Assembly: GCA_964611635.1 (NCBI GenBank)
Contig: CAZTAS010000167.1
Location: forward strand, 1 to 14,716
DNA length: 14,716 nucleotides
From: JAFDED01 sp964611635
GTDB lineage: Bacteria; Desulfobacterota; JAFDED01
Direction of reading: 5' to 3'
Under the pieces are notes generated by a model. The model had not been told where the DNA came from. It saw only the letters and a list, made by a program, of their open reading frames with translations, and searched no databases. Position numbers and translations under genes: made by a program. Below, in pieces: positions 1 to 6,518 of the stretch (positions within the stretch are counted from its first letter, which is position 1; every line of letters begins with the position of its first letter).

Positions 1-73
1 TCCTTAATCCAAGAGGGCTTTCTCGTTTTTCAAACGTTCAATGTCTATTTTAGGGGAGACAGTAGGGCAATTA

Positions 74-1672
74 ATGGGAGTCGGCCTTTTGTTACAGGAT
101 TCAACATCGAACCTTTCTCACGAAGGCTTCGGGAGATTTTTCTTTCGGCCCGTGGGGACGGTTTCCTTCATAACCTTGTCAAGCAGATTGCTGGGATACG
201 CCAGGGACATGGTAGTGGCCCATTTCTTTGGAGCCTCCATGGCCGCTGATGCCTTCTATGCTGCTGCAGCCATCCCTAACCTTGTGCGCAAGCTTTATGC
301 AGAGGGTTCACTGACCGATTCATTCATTCCGGTTTATTCAGGAATGCTCGCCGAGGGGAAACATGATGAGGCTCTGGATGTTGCGCACAAAGCATTCAGC
401 GCGCTGGTCGTCCTTCTGCTGGGGATATCTATCCTGGGCTCGGCACTGGCTCCGCTAATTGTCCGAGCCATTGCACCCGGCTTTTTGACTCATTCTGATC
501 AGTATATCCTCGCCACGGACATGGTCCGGATAATGTTCCCCTATATTTTTTTCATAGGTCTGGTGGCTCTGGCACGTGGAATTCTTCATTCTTTTCAACG
601 ATTCACCGCTCCGGCCCTGGCCCCGGCCCTGTTGAATATCTGCCTGATTCTGGCCGCATTCCATGTGGCACCGATCCTTCAGAGGCCTGTCGTGGCACTG
701 GCATTGGGCATGCTGATGGGAGGGGCCGTGCAGTTCGCCATTCAGGTTCCCTCGTTATGGCGCGTGGGAATACGGTTCCGATTTCGTTTATCTTTGGGAA
801 ACCCTGCGCTTGGACGCATTGCAAAGGGACTTATCCCTACCCTTCTGGCATCATCTGTATGCCAGATCAACACGGTTGTGGGATTTCTTCTGGCTTCGAT
901 GCTGACAGAGGGAAGCATCTCCTGCCTATATTACGCTGACAGGCTGGTGCAGATGCCTATTGGATTCATTGCCATGCCAGTAGCCTCCGTTGCTTTCCCA
1001 TTTATGGCGCATCAGTTCCGGGGAGATGCGGCAAAAGGAATTGGAGAGACACTGGAGCGAAGCCTCCTATTCATGTTCTTCCTGACTTTTCCCGCACTGA
1101 CTGGGCTTATCGTTCTGCGGATTCCCATCTTCAGCCTCCTTTTTCAGCGAGGCGCGTTTGGACACAGGGAGACCCTGCTTTGTGCCGATGCATTATTGAA
1201 CTATTCTCTTGGACTCTGGGCTTTTGCCGGACTGCAGATTCTTCCCAGGGCGCTTTACGCTGCAGGGGACATATGGCAGCCGCTGAAGACCGGCATCCTG
1301 GCATTGGGGGCAAACCTGGTGCTGAGTCTCTTCCTGATGTCGTCCATGGGACACGGAGGCCTCGCGTTGGCAAATTCCCTTGCGGCCATTCTTTATTTTT
1401 CGGCCTTGCTGGGGCCTGTCTCCCGCAAGCTCCACCGGCCCTTGATCCGGAAATTAGCCCAATCTATTCCCAGGCTCCTCATAGCCTCAGTCCTGATGGG
1501 AATACTTGTCTCAAGAATAGCCTCTATTGGTCAGTGGGAACAGGGGCTGGATGCAAAGAATATCCTGGTTCTTGCAGCGGCTATCTCGGCAGGCCCGGCC
1601 ATATATCTGGGACTGGCCAGGGTCGCCCGCTTTTCGGAACTCGGGGAGATCGGAATGATATGGAACAGGTGA
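74..1672 (+). CDS. murJ: Lipid II flippase MurJ (MviN family)
   Basis: Polytopic inner-membrane protein of the MOP superfamily that moves lipid II across the cytoplasmic membrane for peptidoglycan synthesis. The N-terminal half carries the family signature almost intact: SRLLGYARD, then FFGASMAADAF, then IPNLVRKLYAEGSLTDSFIPV, with the conserved arginines and the AEG turn. Hydrophobic segments run along the whole protein, consistent with the usual 14 helices. Length is about 532 residues against roughly 510-530 for the family. Start choice: the frame is open from an ATG at 41, but that codon has no Shine-Dalgarno. The ATG at 74 has AGTAGGG six bases upstream and is preferred, though it still leaves some 35 residues before the first family motif. 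The family assignment is certain; the exact start is not. The gene is alone on its strand here and converges with the CoA-transferase operon. Bases 1-40 show no recognisable gene end. Confidence 0.93.
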   Translation: MGVGLLLQDSTSNLSHEGFGRFFFRPVGTVSFITLSSRLLGYARDMVVAHFFGASMAADAFYAAAAIPNLVRKLYAEGSLTDSFIPVYSGMLAEGKHDEALDVAHKAFSALVVLLLGISILGSALAPLIVRAIAPGFLTHSDQYILATDMVRIMFPYIFFIGLVALARGILHSFQRFTAPALAPALLNICLILAAFHVAPILQRPVVALALGMLMGGAVQFAIQVPSLWRVGIRFRFRLSLGNPALGRIAKGLIPTLLASSVCQINTVVGFLLASMLTEGSISCLYYADRLVQMPIGFIAMPVASVAFPFMAHQFRGDAAKGIGETLERSLLFMFFLTFPALTGLIVLRIPIFSLLFQRGAFGHRETLLCADALLNYSLGLWAFAGLQILPRALYAAGDIWQPLKTGILALGANLVLSLFLMSSMGHGGLALANSLAAILYFSALLGPVSRKLHRPLIRKLAQSIPRLLIASVLMGILVSRIASIGQWEQGLDAKNILVLAAAISAGPAIYLGLARVARFSELGEIGMIWNR

Positions 1673-1694
1673 GCGTTATACCCGCGAATTATGA

Positions 1695-1716
1695 AATCCT
1701 CTATATTGTGAGGATT
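1695..1716. other. Small stem-loop between convergent genes
   Basis: AATCCTC at 1695-1701 pairs perfectly with GAGGATT at 1710-1716 around an 8-base loop. It lies between the end of murJ (1672) and the end of the oppositely oriented CoA-transferase beta gene (1768), where a bidirectional terminator would be expected. Neither side has a run of T, so an intrinsic terminator is only a weak possibility. Confidence 0.35.
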
Positions 1717-1767
1717 CCATAGAGACAGATCTAACATCCAGATGGCGCTAATTTTGATAGATACAAG

Positions 1768-2514
1768 TTAATTTCCAAGATTGTTCAATTTTCGGGCGAA
1801 ATTAGGGTATACCCGCTGAAGTTTTATATGCACGGTGGTTTTCAAAATTTGCCGCTGCTCTTCGGTGAGAGGTTCGGTCTTCGCCACGGTTTTGGGAACA
1901 GGCAGGTCAAAGCCAGTGTTTTCCTGCACCTGCTCAACGGTCACGCCTGGGTGAACGGACTCTAGTTCGATCATTCCCTCTTGCCGGTTAAAGGCCATTA
2001 CAGCCAGAGGCGTGACGACCTTGTGAGGTCCCCCCGGCCTGTATGAGCGGGACAAATGTGGGGTATAACCAGGGCTGGTGACGAAGTCCACCTGCTGGAC
2101 GAAGTCCCTGCGCGTGTGGGTCGTTTTGAAGAGGATCACGCGGTGGACCATGTAATAGAGCACGGCACTGCCGGCCCCACCGGGGAGGCGGATCTTCGGG
2201 CGATGATAGTCGCCGATGACGTGAAGGTTGATGTTGCCCCGCTGGTCGATCTGTGCCCCGGAGAGGAAAAACAGATCGATCAAGCCCCGCTGGGCCATAT
2301 CGAAAAGCTGGGATGTTCCCCTATCAATAGGCCACATGGGGTCTCCCAGGATCACGATTGTGCTTGCTGGGGCGGTGCTATGATGGGCCAGCAAGCACGC
2401 CGCCGCAGGAATAGGCGAGAGAGTCCCTACTGCGGCGATCTTCCCGTCCCGAACCTCCCGCGCAATCGCCGCGATCATCATCTCTTCGGCAAACGTGAGG
2501 GTGCTTTCGTTCAT
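1768..2514 (-). CDS. CoA-transferase-like beta subunit (GctB/IpdB type)
   Basis: Beta subunit of a class I CoA-transferase-family heterodimer (PF01144 fold), 248 residues, a normal length. Family marks seen: FDMAQRGLIDLFFLSGAQID at about residues 70-90, then GNIN, then a GDYHRPKIRLPGGAGS stretch at about 100-116, and HPGVTVEQVQENTGF near the C terminus. In true glutaconate CoA-transferases a catalytic Glu follows the beta strand after the first helix; here that stretch reads TIVILGDPMWP and has no Glu. That resembles IpdB, the beta chain of the cholesterol-ring hydrolase IpdAB, which also lacks it. Substrate and reaction (transfer or hydrolysis) cannot be read from sequence. The ATG is preceded by AGGAAGG and lies 12 bases after the alpha stop, so the two genes are one transcription unit. 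The family call is firm; the catalytic type is uncertain. Confidence 0.88.
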   Translation of the reverse strand: MNESTLTFAEEMMIAAIAREVRDGKIAAVGTLSPIPAAACLLAHHSTAPASTIVILGDPMWPIDRGTSQLFDMAQRGLIDLFFLSGAQIDQRGNINLHVIGDYHRPKIRLPGGAGSAVLYYMVHRVILFKTTHTRRDFVQQVDFVTSPGYTPHLSRSYRPGGPHKVVTPLAVMAFNRQEGMIELESVHPGVTVEQVQENTGFDLPVPKTVAKTEPLTEEQRQILKTTVHIKLQRVYPNFARKLNNLGN

Positions 2515-2526
2515 CTACCCTTCCTC

Positions 2527-3390
2527 TCAGACAGCCTGGTGCTTAATCCAGGTGCCGATGCGTGAAAGGTATTCCGCATGGTCTCTTGCAGTAAATACAT
2601 ACCGATCCAGATATCGGGAAAAACTTTCCTCGTCCCTGGCCGAGTGGAGGTATTCTTGGACGTGACTCTCGTCCACGCCGTAAATCCCTGGACATGCGGT
2701 GGGATGTGCGCCATAAGGAACCTCAACCAGGGCATCGAAATGAATCCACGATATGAGCTCGCGCTGCGCGGTGGGATGAAGTTCTCCTTCTGGAACCATC
2801 TCTTCAACCGTTGCGATCACCTTCCGGCTTGCAAAGAGAGCAAGATCGATATCCGATTTGCGCTTAACAAGAACATTGCCACGGCTGTCTGCCTGAAAGC
2901 CATGGAGAATGGCCATGTCAGGCACTATGGCGGGGACCACCAGCACATCGCCTCCCCCGTAAGGGTTTGGAATAACCTTAAAGTCCTCCCTTATGCGCAT
3001 GTAATCGGAGCCGATAATTCCCCGCACTGGGATGAAAGGGATACCCATCGTTCCGGCCCGGAACCCTGAGAGCAAGGCGGGTCATGAATGATCCAGTACC
3101 TGGATTCTTCCCTGTTCCACTGACTTGCGGAAGTTGGGAGCCGAGCCATACTCGTCCATTACGACCTGTGCGGTCTCTATGGAATTAACCATGCCCGCTC
3201 CGATGAGAATGTCCACGCCGATAGCGCCACGGGGGACCGTCACAAGTCGCAAATTTTTCTTGCCCTGGCGAATCATCTCCCTTATCAAAGCCATCGGGGC
3301 CATTTCCATATGCCCTCCAACAGCAATTTTGTCGCCATCATTGATGAGAGAGACCGCTTCCTCCAAGACCATCCATTTATTTTCCCCCAT
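2527..3390 (-). CDS. CoA-transferase-like alpha subunit with in-frame UGA; candidate selenoprotein
   Basis: Alpha subunit of the same heterodimer. Reading from ATG 3390 (GGAGGG seven bases upstream), codon 103 at 3084-3082 is TGA. The same frame then runs to a TGA at 2529-2527, giving 287 residues if codon 103 is read through, the normal length for GctA/IpdA-like subunits. Upstream part: AVSLINDGDKIAVGG (residues 12-26), LRLVTVPRGAIGVDILIGAG, then APNFRKSVEQGRIQVLDHS. Downstream part: PALLSGFRAGTMGIPFIPVR, GSD, VPAIVPDMAILHGFQAD, RGN. Together these make one complete family member with nothing missing and no frameshift. The downstream half has no ribosome binding site of its own. A SECIS-like hairpin follows the UGA, so selenocysteine 103 is the favoured reading. 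Alternatives are a recent nonsense mutation or a sequencing error. From memory of related proteins, the UGA position aligns at or next to an active-site acidic residue of IpdA; this was not checked. Sec insertion would need selA, selB, selC and selD elsewhere in the genome. Confidence 0.7.
3044..3084 (-). promoter_or_regulatory. Putative bacterial SECIS element with its UGA codon
   Basis: The UGA occupies 3084-3082. On the minus strand, GTTCCGGGCCGGAAC at 3064-3050 folds into a 6-bp stem (GUUCCG/CGGAAC) with a 3-base GGC loop; the loop starts 24 nt after the UGA and its first base is G. Below a 2x2 internal loop (GG opposite GA), a second short stem forms from CUCA (3070-3067) with UGGG (3047-3044), one pair being G-U. 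Known bacterial SECIS hairpins sit within the coding sequence just after the UGA, with an apical loop roughly 16-37 nt downstream carrying a G in its first two positions, and this element fits that description. The same bases encode a conserved stretch of the protein, so a chance hairpin cannot be excluded. Confidence 0.55.
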
Positions 3391-3488
3391 GTATGCCCTC
3401 CATCCTGGGGTGGCGTCTTACCGAAAAATGCGGTTGACTAAAGGAAAAACCCTTAAATATCTAAGCCCGGATTAGACCATGTATGCCC
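3387..3488 (-). repeat. 12-bp direct repeat at the alpha-subunit start and 90 bp upstream
   Basis: GGGCATACATGG (minus strand) occurs perfectly at 3398-3387, covering the start codon of the CoA-transferase alpha gene, and again at 3488-3477 in its leader or promoter region. At the upstream copy the embedded ATG is followed by GTC TAA, so it encodes nothing. It could be a repressor-binding pair, a remnant of a small duplication, or chance. Confidence 0.4.
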
Positions 3489-3950
3489 ATATGTCACCAG
3501 GCAAGTGTAAGGACGGAATATTAATCCCCCCTCCAAGACAGTAATGTCAGTATAGAGTAATATGGCAGGGGCGTCCCGCCCGTAAAAAATTAGGGCCAAG
3601 ACACTTATGCCATTGAGTACGCATGAAAAAATACGAAGCAAAATGCCGCGCTTATTACGCCAGCTTAGATGCCCTCATTCCAAGGCTAATTTTCAAGGCA
3701 ACATTTGGATTTTATACTACTCCATGGCTATCCCCAAAGTTTCTTTTTTTGATGATAATCATGTAACATATGCAAAGCATAAAAATCAAAGAAATTGACA
3801 AAAAATATGACTTTCCAATACAGCCACTGGAGTGATATGATATTTTTTTAAATGTTTAATCGTCATCTTGAACTTTTTTATCATAACCTGTGATGTCTGA
3901 TGTCAGGTCCTGATATTTTTAAATTGCCAGCACAATATCAAAAAAAATAC
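3391..3950. other. Long divergent intergenic region, no supported gene
   Basis: This AT-rich stretch separates the minus-strand CoA-transferase operon from the plus-strand porin promoter. I find no gene in it. It holds the 12-bp direct repeat near the alpha start, a small GC hairpin (GGGCG TCC CGCCC near 3570) that lacks a T-run on either strand, and a head-to-tail 7-bp repeat TGATGTC TGATGTC at 3891-3904, some 50 bases upstream of the porin -35 box. No convincing sigma-70 promoter for the CoA-transferase operon could be picked out on the minus strand. A 47-codon open frame at 3623-3766 has no ribosome binding site. Confidence 0.5.
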
Positions 3951-3979
3951 TTGACAAGGTGAAATTAAAGTGCTAAGTT
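3951..3979 (+). promoter_or_regulatory. Sigma-70-like promoter for the porin gene
   Basis: A perfect -35 box TTGACA at 3951-3956 is followed after exactly 17 bases by TAAGTT at 3974-3979 as -10. It lies in an AT-rich region and points at the porin gene. Transcription would start near 3986, giving an untranslated leader of about 380 bases. A tandem TGATGTC repeat at 3891-3904 lies at a distance suited to an activator site. Confidence 0.6.
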
Positions 3980-3985
3980 CCAAAA

Positions 3986-4364
3986 ACCGTAAGGATAGAA
4001 GTGTTTATAAAGAAGTGGATCTCGCATCTGCATCTAAAGAGGGGAGTTTAATCTAAGGGTAAACCTGTCTATTAAAGGGTTAGAATTTTGAGGTGAAAAC
4101 AATATCTTATAATTTACGGCTCAGAATACGAGATGGCATTTGAATTTGATAGTTGGAAACAGGAGGGAGGTGGTACTCCAATTTAATCTTTTTTTTTCTC
4201 ATGGAGAACCTTTGTAATGGCTGTCTGTAATGGCAATTATATCATTTTATTGATGAGTAAGGGATTTTTTTCAAGGGAGGTGATGCCAGGCAATTAGGTA
4301 AAGTTGAAAAAGTGGCAACGGATTGCCGAATAAGGATTCAATCTGGATAATCAGGAGGAGAAGA
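3986..4364 (+). promoter_or_regulatory. Long purine-rich leader of the porin mRNA
   Basis: No gene is supported in this 380-base leader. It contains an imperfect hairpin, AGTTGGA at 4151-4157 with TCCAATT at 4177-4183 (one G-U pair, 19-base loop), followed five bases later by nine consecutive T (4189-4197), so an attenuator or premature terminator is conceivable. Two near-perfect anti-SD complements occur without a usable start codon at proper spacing: GGAGGGAGGTGG at 4162-4173, inside the hairpin loop, and AAGGGAGGTGATG around 4275-4284. The latter opens only a four-codon frame. The true porin SD is GGAGGAG at 4354-4360. No known riboswitch class is recognised. Confidence 0.35.
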
Positions 4365-5687
4365 ATGAAAAGATTATTGATTTCGGCGTGCGCTGTGGTG
4401 GCCATTGTTGCAATGGTCACTCCTGCCCTCGCACTGGATTTTGGATCCATCTCACTTAATGGTTACTTCCGAACGAGGGCCTGGTGGCATTCAGAGCGTG
4501 ACCTCAACAAGGACCAAGACCCCAACAATCGCGCATATATTGATGGGCGTCTGCGTATTCAGCCCACCTGGAAGATTACCGATAACGTTACCCTGAAGCA
4601 GCGTTGGGAGATGGATCTTGGACCCTTCGAGGGTCCAATTGTTGACCGCGGGACTGGCAGTGGCGACTTTGACCGACAGGAACTGGATATCAACCGCGCC
4701 TGGGCGGAGATCAAGCTCCCCTTCGGGAAGTTCTCCTTCGGCCGGATGCCCTTTACTTGGGGAGCGCACATTATTGATTATGGTTCCGAGAACGATGGAT
4801 TTAAACTGGACATGAAGTTTGGCCCGCTGACCGTTTTCCCCTTCTACTTTAAGGCCTTAGAAGATAGTACGGATACGCTGGATGACCTGAATGAATACGG
4901 CTTGGGCATGCTGTACAAAATGGAGAACCTCGAAGCTGGCGTTGTGGCCAAGTACATCCAGGGTTACTACTCCACTCCTGACGCGTACTTTCACGGCGCA
5001 AGGGATAGAACTCCTTTTGTTAATCAACGCCGTAATGCAGCGGAGTTCAATTTGGGGCCGTACTTGAAGTATGCTTACGGGCCCTTCGTCGCCACCACTG
5101 AGTGGATGTTCCGCTTAGGTACCTCCAGCGAGAATCCCGACGGGGAGAAACGGGACAACGAGGCATTCTCGAATGCTGCCGGCGTTGTAACGCTGCAAAG
5201 TAACTTCAAGCCGTTCATCCTTATCGCAGAGGGAGGCTGGGCCAAGGGCGAGAGAATCGACGCGGACACTGGCCAATCCTTTGTTCTGGACCCGGACAAA
5301 GCTTTCAGGAACGACTGGCACTCCGATCGCGACGTTGACGTGGTTCTCTGGGAGCGGATCGAAGGAAAGGTCAACAACGGGGGCTTTATCAGGTTGGAAG
5401 GCACCTGGCAGGCCAGCAAGAAGCTGAAGATCATCGGTCAGGGCATCTATTCGTGGCGGGATCAGGCCATGAGGGACGTTGATCACGACATGGGCCTTGA
5501 GTTTGACGCTTGGTTGAGCTATGAGATGGTAGATAACTTCCAGATCAACCTGACGGGCGGCTACTTCTTCCCCGGCGGCTTTTATGAGGACATGAAGGAG
5601 AACCACCCGGGCATTGGACTTCCTGGAGGAGTAACAGGGGACGACGAGTCCTTCGTGCTCAAGACCGAGTTCCGTGTATTCTACTAA
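4365..5687 (+). CDS. Outer-membrane beta-barrel porin
   Basis: Predicted 440-residue outer-membrane protein. The start is the ATG at 4365, with GGAGGAG four bases upstream; an in-frame ATG 14 codons earlier has no SD and would spoil the signal peptide. Residues 1-23 form a Sec signal peptide: MKR, a hydrophobic core, and a TPALA cleavage site before LDFG. The mature protein is made of alternating polar/hydrophobic beta strands rich in Trp, Tyr and Phe, with acidic Asp/Gly-rich loops, for example LNGYFRTRAWW, LKQRWEMDL and FSFGRMPFTWG. It ends in ...EFRVFY, an aromatic C terminus of the type recognised by the BAM complex. It resembles alginate-export/OprD-like general porin families of Desulfobacterota, but I cannot name the substrate. 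It is monocistronic, with its own promoter and a strong terminator. It is divergent from the CoA-transferase operon, which does not by itself prove a shared role. Confidence 0.85.
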   Translation: MKRLLISACAVVAIVAMVTPALALDFGSISLNGYFRTRAWWHSERDLNKDQDPNNRAYIDGRLRIQPTWKITDNVTLKQRWEMDLGPFEGPIVDRGTGSGDFDRQELDINRAWAEIKLPFGKFSFGRMPFTWGAHIIDYGSENDGFKLDMKFGPLTVFPFYFKALEDSTDTLDDLNEYGLGMLYKMENLEAGVVAKYIQGYYSTPDAYFHGARDRTPFVNQRRNAAEFNLGPYLKYAYGPFVATTEWMFRLGTSSENPDGEKRDNEAFSNAAGVVTLQSNFKPFILIAEGGWAKGERIDADTGQSFVLDPDKAFRNDWHSDRDVDVVLWERIEGKVNNGGFIRLEGTWQASKKLKIIGQGIYSWRDQAMRDVDHDMGLEFDAWLSYEMVDNFQINLTGGYFFPGGFYEDMKENHPGIGLPGGVTGDDESFVLKTEFRVFY

Positions 5688-5706
5688 TGCCATTGTGACG
5701 TGCTGT

Positions 5707-5740
5707 GGGGCGCGCTTTTGATGCGCGCCCCATTGCTTTT
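5707..5740 (+). terminator. Intrinsic terminator of the porin gene
   Basis: GGGGCGCGC at 5707-5715 pairs perfectly over nine bases with GCGCGCCCC at 5723-5731 around a TTTTGAT loop, and ATTGCTTTT follows. It begins 20 bases after the porin stop codon. The stem is very strong; the T-tract is interrupted. Confidence 0.8.
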
Positions 5741-5889
5741 GCTGCCATCAAAGAGCTTTCGGATAACGGTGGGCAACAACATCCTTTCCAAATAAGGCTT
5801 CGAGGGAGCATGGGAATAGTTCCTTAAAAATCCGAGCGGATCAAGTTAAACTTTTCAAGGATCTAACTTTCAATCTATTTTCAAGGTAA

Positions 5890-5926
5890 TTTTCATGCAG
5901 GGGGCTATACCCTCAGCGCATGAAAA
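5890..5926. repeat. Inverted repeat TTTTCATGC / GCATGAAAA
   Basis: A perfect 9-bp inverted repeat (5890-5898 and 5918-5926) encloses 19 bases that include a shorter AGGG...CCCT pairing around a TATA-containing loop. It abuts and overlaps by three bases the C/G-tract palindrome that starts at 5924, so both may belong to one dispersed intergenic element. Confidence 0.5.
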
Positions 5927-6016
5927 TCCCCCCTCGGCCCCCTTTTTCAAAGGGGGGAACCACTTTCAGAGCTTTTTCAATCCCCCCCTTTCATAAAGGG
6001 GGGTCTGGGGGGATTT
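5924..6016. repeat. Nested C-tract/G-tract palindromic repeat element
   Basis: A 93-base element bounded by perfect terminal inverted repeats AAATCCCCCC (5924-5933) and GGGGGGATTT (6007-6016). Inside are two smaller hairpins: CCCCC-TTTTTCAAA-GGGGGG at 5938-5957 and CCCCCCC-TTTCATAAA-GGGGGG at 5982-6003. The outer and inner tracts can also pair across the element into one long hairpin. Such C-tract/G-tract palindromes are common dispersed intergenic repeats in many environmental bacteria. No coding capacity. It could be a non-autonomous, MITE- or REP-like element; copy number in the genome is unknown from this window. Confidence 0.75.
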
Positions 6017-6131
6017 AAACCTATTTTCTAACTAAACAATAATAATACGGAATTCATTTATGTTTCAGCGAAATTGTTCCCGAGTAGAGTAATAAGGATT
6101 ACCCCAAAACAGGTTTCATGCTTGACATTTC

Positions 6132-6149
6132 TTGCCATATGAATGGCAA
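6132..6149. promoter_or_regulatory. Possible operator upstream of the rho promoter
   Basis: TTGCCAT (6132-6138) and ATGGCAA (6143-6149) form a perfect 7-bp inverted repeat with a 4-base spacer, seven bases upstream of the putative rho -35 box. The spacing and symmetry suit a dimeric regulator. No T-run follows on either strand, so it is not a terminator. Confidence 0.35.
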
Positions 6150-6155
6150 AAAATA

Positions 6156-6184
6156 TTGACTTTTGCTTCCGCTGTTATTAAAAT
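6156..6184 (+). promoter_or_regulatory. Sigma-70-like promoter for rho
   Basis: TTGACT at 6156-6161, a 17-base spacer and TAAAAT at 6179-6184 give a good sigma-70 match. It is the best promoter between the porin terminator and rho. It implies a rho leader of about 325 bases, in keeping with the long, autoregulated rho leader known in Escherichia coli. Confidence 0.6.
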
Positions 6185-6449
6185 ATTAATGGTTGTCGAG
6201 AATGTCCTGCCTGGGCAACACATCATATTTATGATAGTCCATGATCATATCGATATCCACCGATAACGAGTAGAGGTATCTGGACATAAAATCCCCATGC
6301 AATTTAGCTTCTGATTTCTTAGCAAGGACATACTGACACCCTATTAGGGGTAATGCAGTGTGAACCTGCGATTTTATAGACCAGAATAGCCGGAGCCTGC
6401 AGAAAGAAGAGAACCCCGGAAACGGCGTAGAAGACATTCCTGTCTGAGG

Positions 6450-6518
6450 ATGGGGGAGAGGCAATTTTGCCTATTTTACTCATCATTTTCACGAAACCGC
6501 TATAAGGAGAAGAGATGA
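6450..6518 (+). CDS. Possible 22-codon leader ORF of rho
   Basis: An ATG at 6450 opens a 22-codon frame rich in Arg, Phe and Ser, whose TGA stop (6516-6518) overlaps the rho ATG (6515-6517) as ATGA, the classical arrangement for translational coupling. GAGG directly abuts the ATG, which is poor SD spacing. A short hairpin, AGGCAA/TTGCCT at 6459-6472 followed by ATTTT, lies inside this frame and could act as an attenuator. E. coli rho is preceded by a leader peptide gene (rhoL), but I see no sequence likeness to claim homology. It may be a chance frame. Confidence 0.25.
   Translation: MGERQFCLFYSSFSRNRYKEKR

Noticed and set aside
1180..1722. A 180-codon plus-strand frame overlapping the 3' end of murJ
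   Set aside because: Out-of-frame shadow of murJ; murJ family motifs continue through the same bases.
2056..2565. A 169-codon plus-strand frame antisense to the CoA-transferase beta gene
   Set aside because: It mirrors a strongly conserved gene on the other strand; its translation is of low complexity and lacks family motifs.
2527..3075. The downstream half of the alpha subunit as a separate gene starting at TTG 3075
   Set aside because: There is no SD before the TTG or before the next ATG, both halves are in one frame, and the break falls inside a conserved domain rather than between domains.
3050..3087. ATGA overlap at the UGA (ATG of TCATGACC) as a start of a coupled second gene
   Set aside because: That ATG is in another frame, whose translation does not resemble the CoA-transferase family.
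3565..3585. GC hairpin GGGCG TCC CGCCC as an intrinsic terminator
   Set aside because: It is followed by GTAAAAAA on plus and TGCCATATT on minus, so no T-run exists on the correct side.
3623..3766. 47-codon open frame on the plus strand in the divergent intergenic region
   Set aside because: No SD, AT-rich, no recognisable protein; consistent with chance.
3453..3798. Two further small open frames, minus 3641-3453 and plus 3607-3798
   Set aside because: They overlap each other, have no SD, and show no domain or normal codon bias.
5115..5693. A 192-codon minus-strand frame antisense to the porin
   Set aside because: Shadow of the porin coding sequence; the porin has a signal peptide, SD and terminator, and this frame has none.
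5924..6016. C/G-tract palindromes as a CRISPR array or tRNA-like structure
   Set aside because: There are no regularly spaced direct repeats with unique spacers and no cas genes; the symmetry is inverted, not direct.
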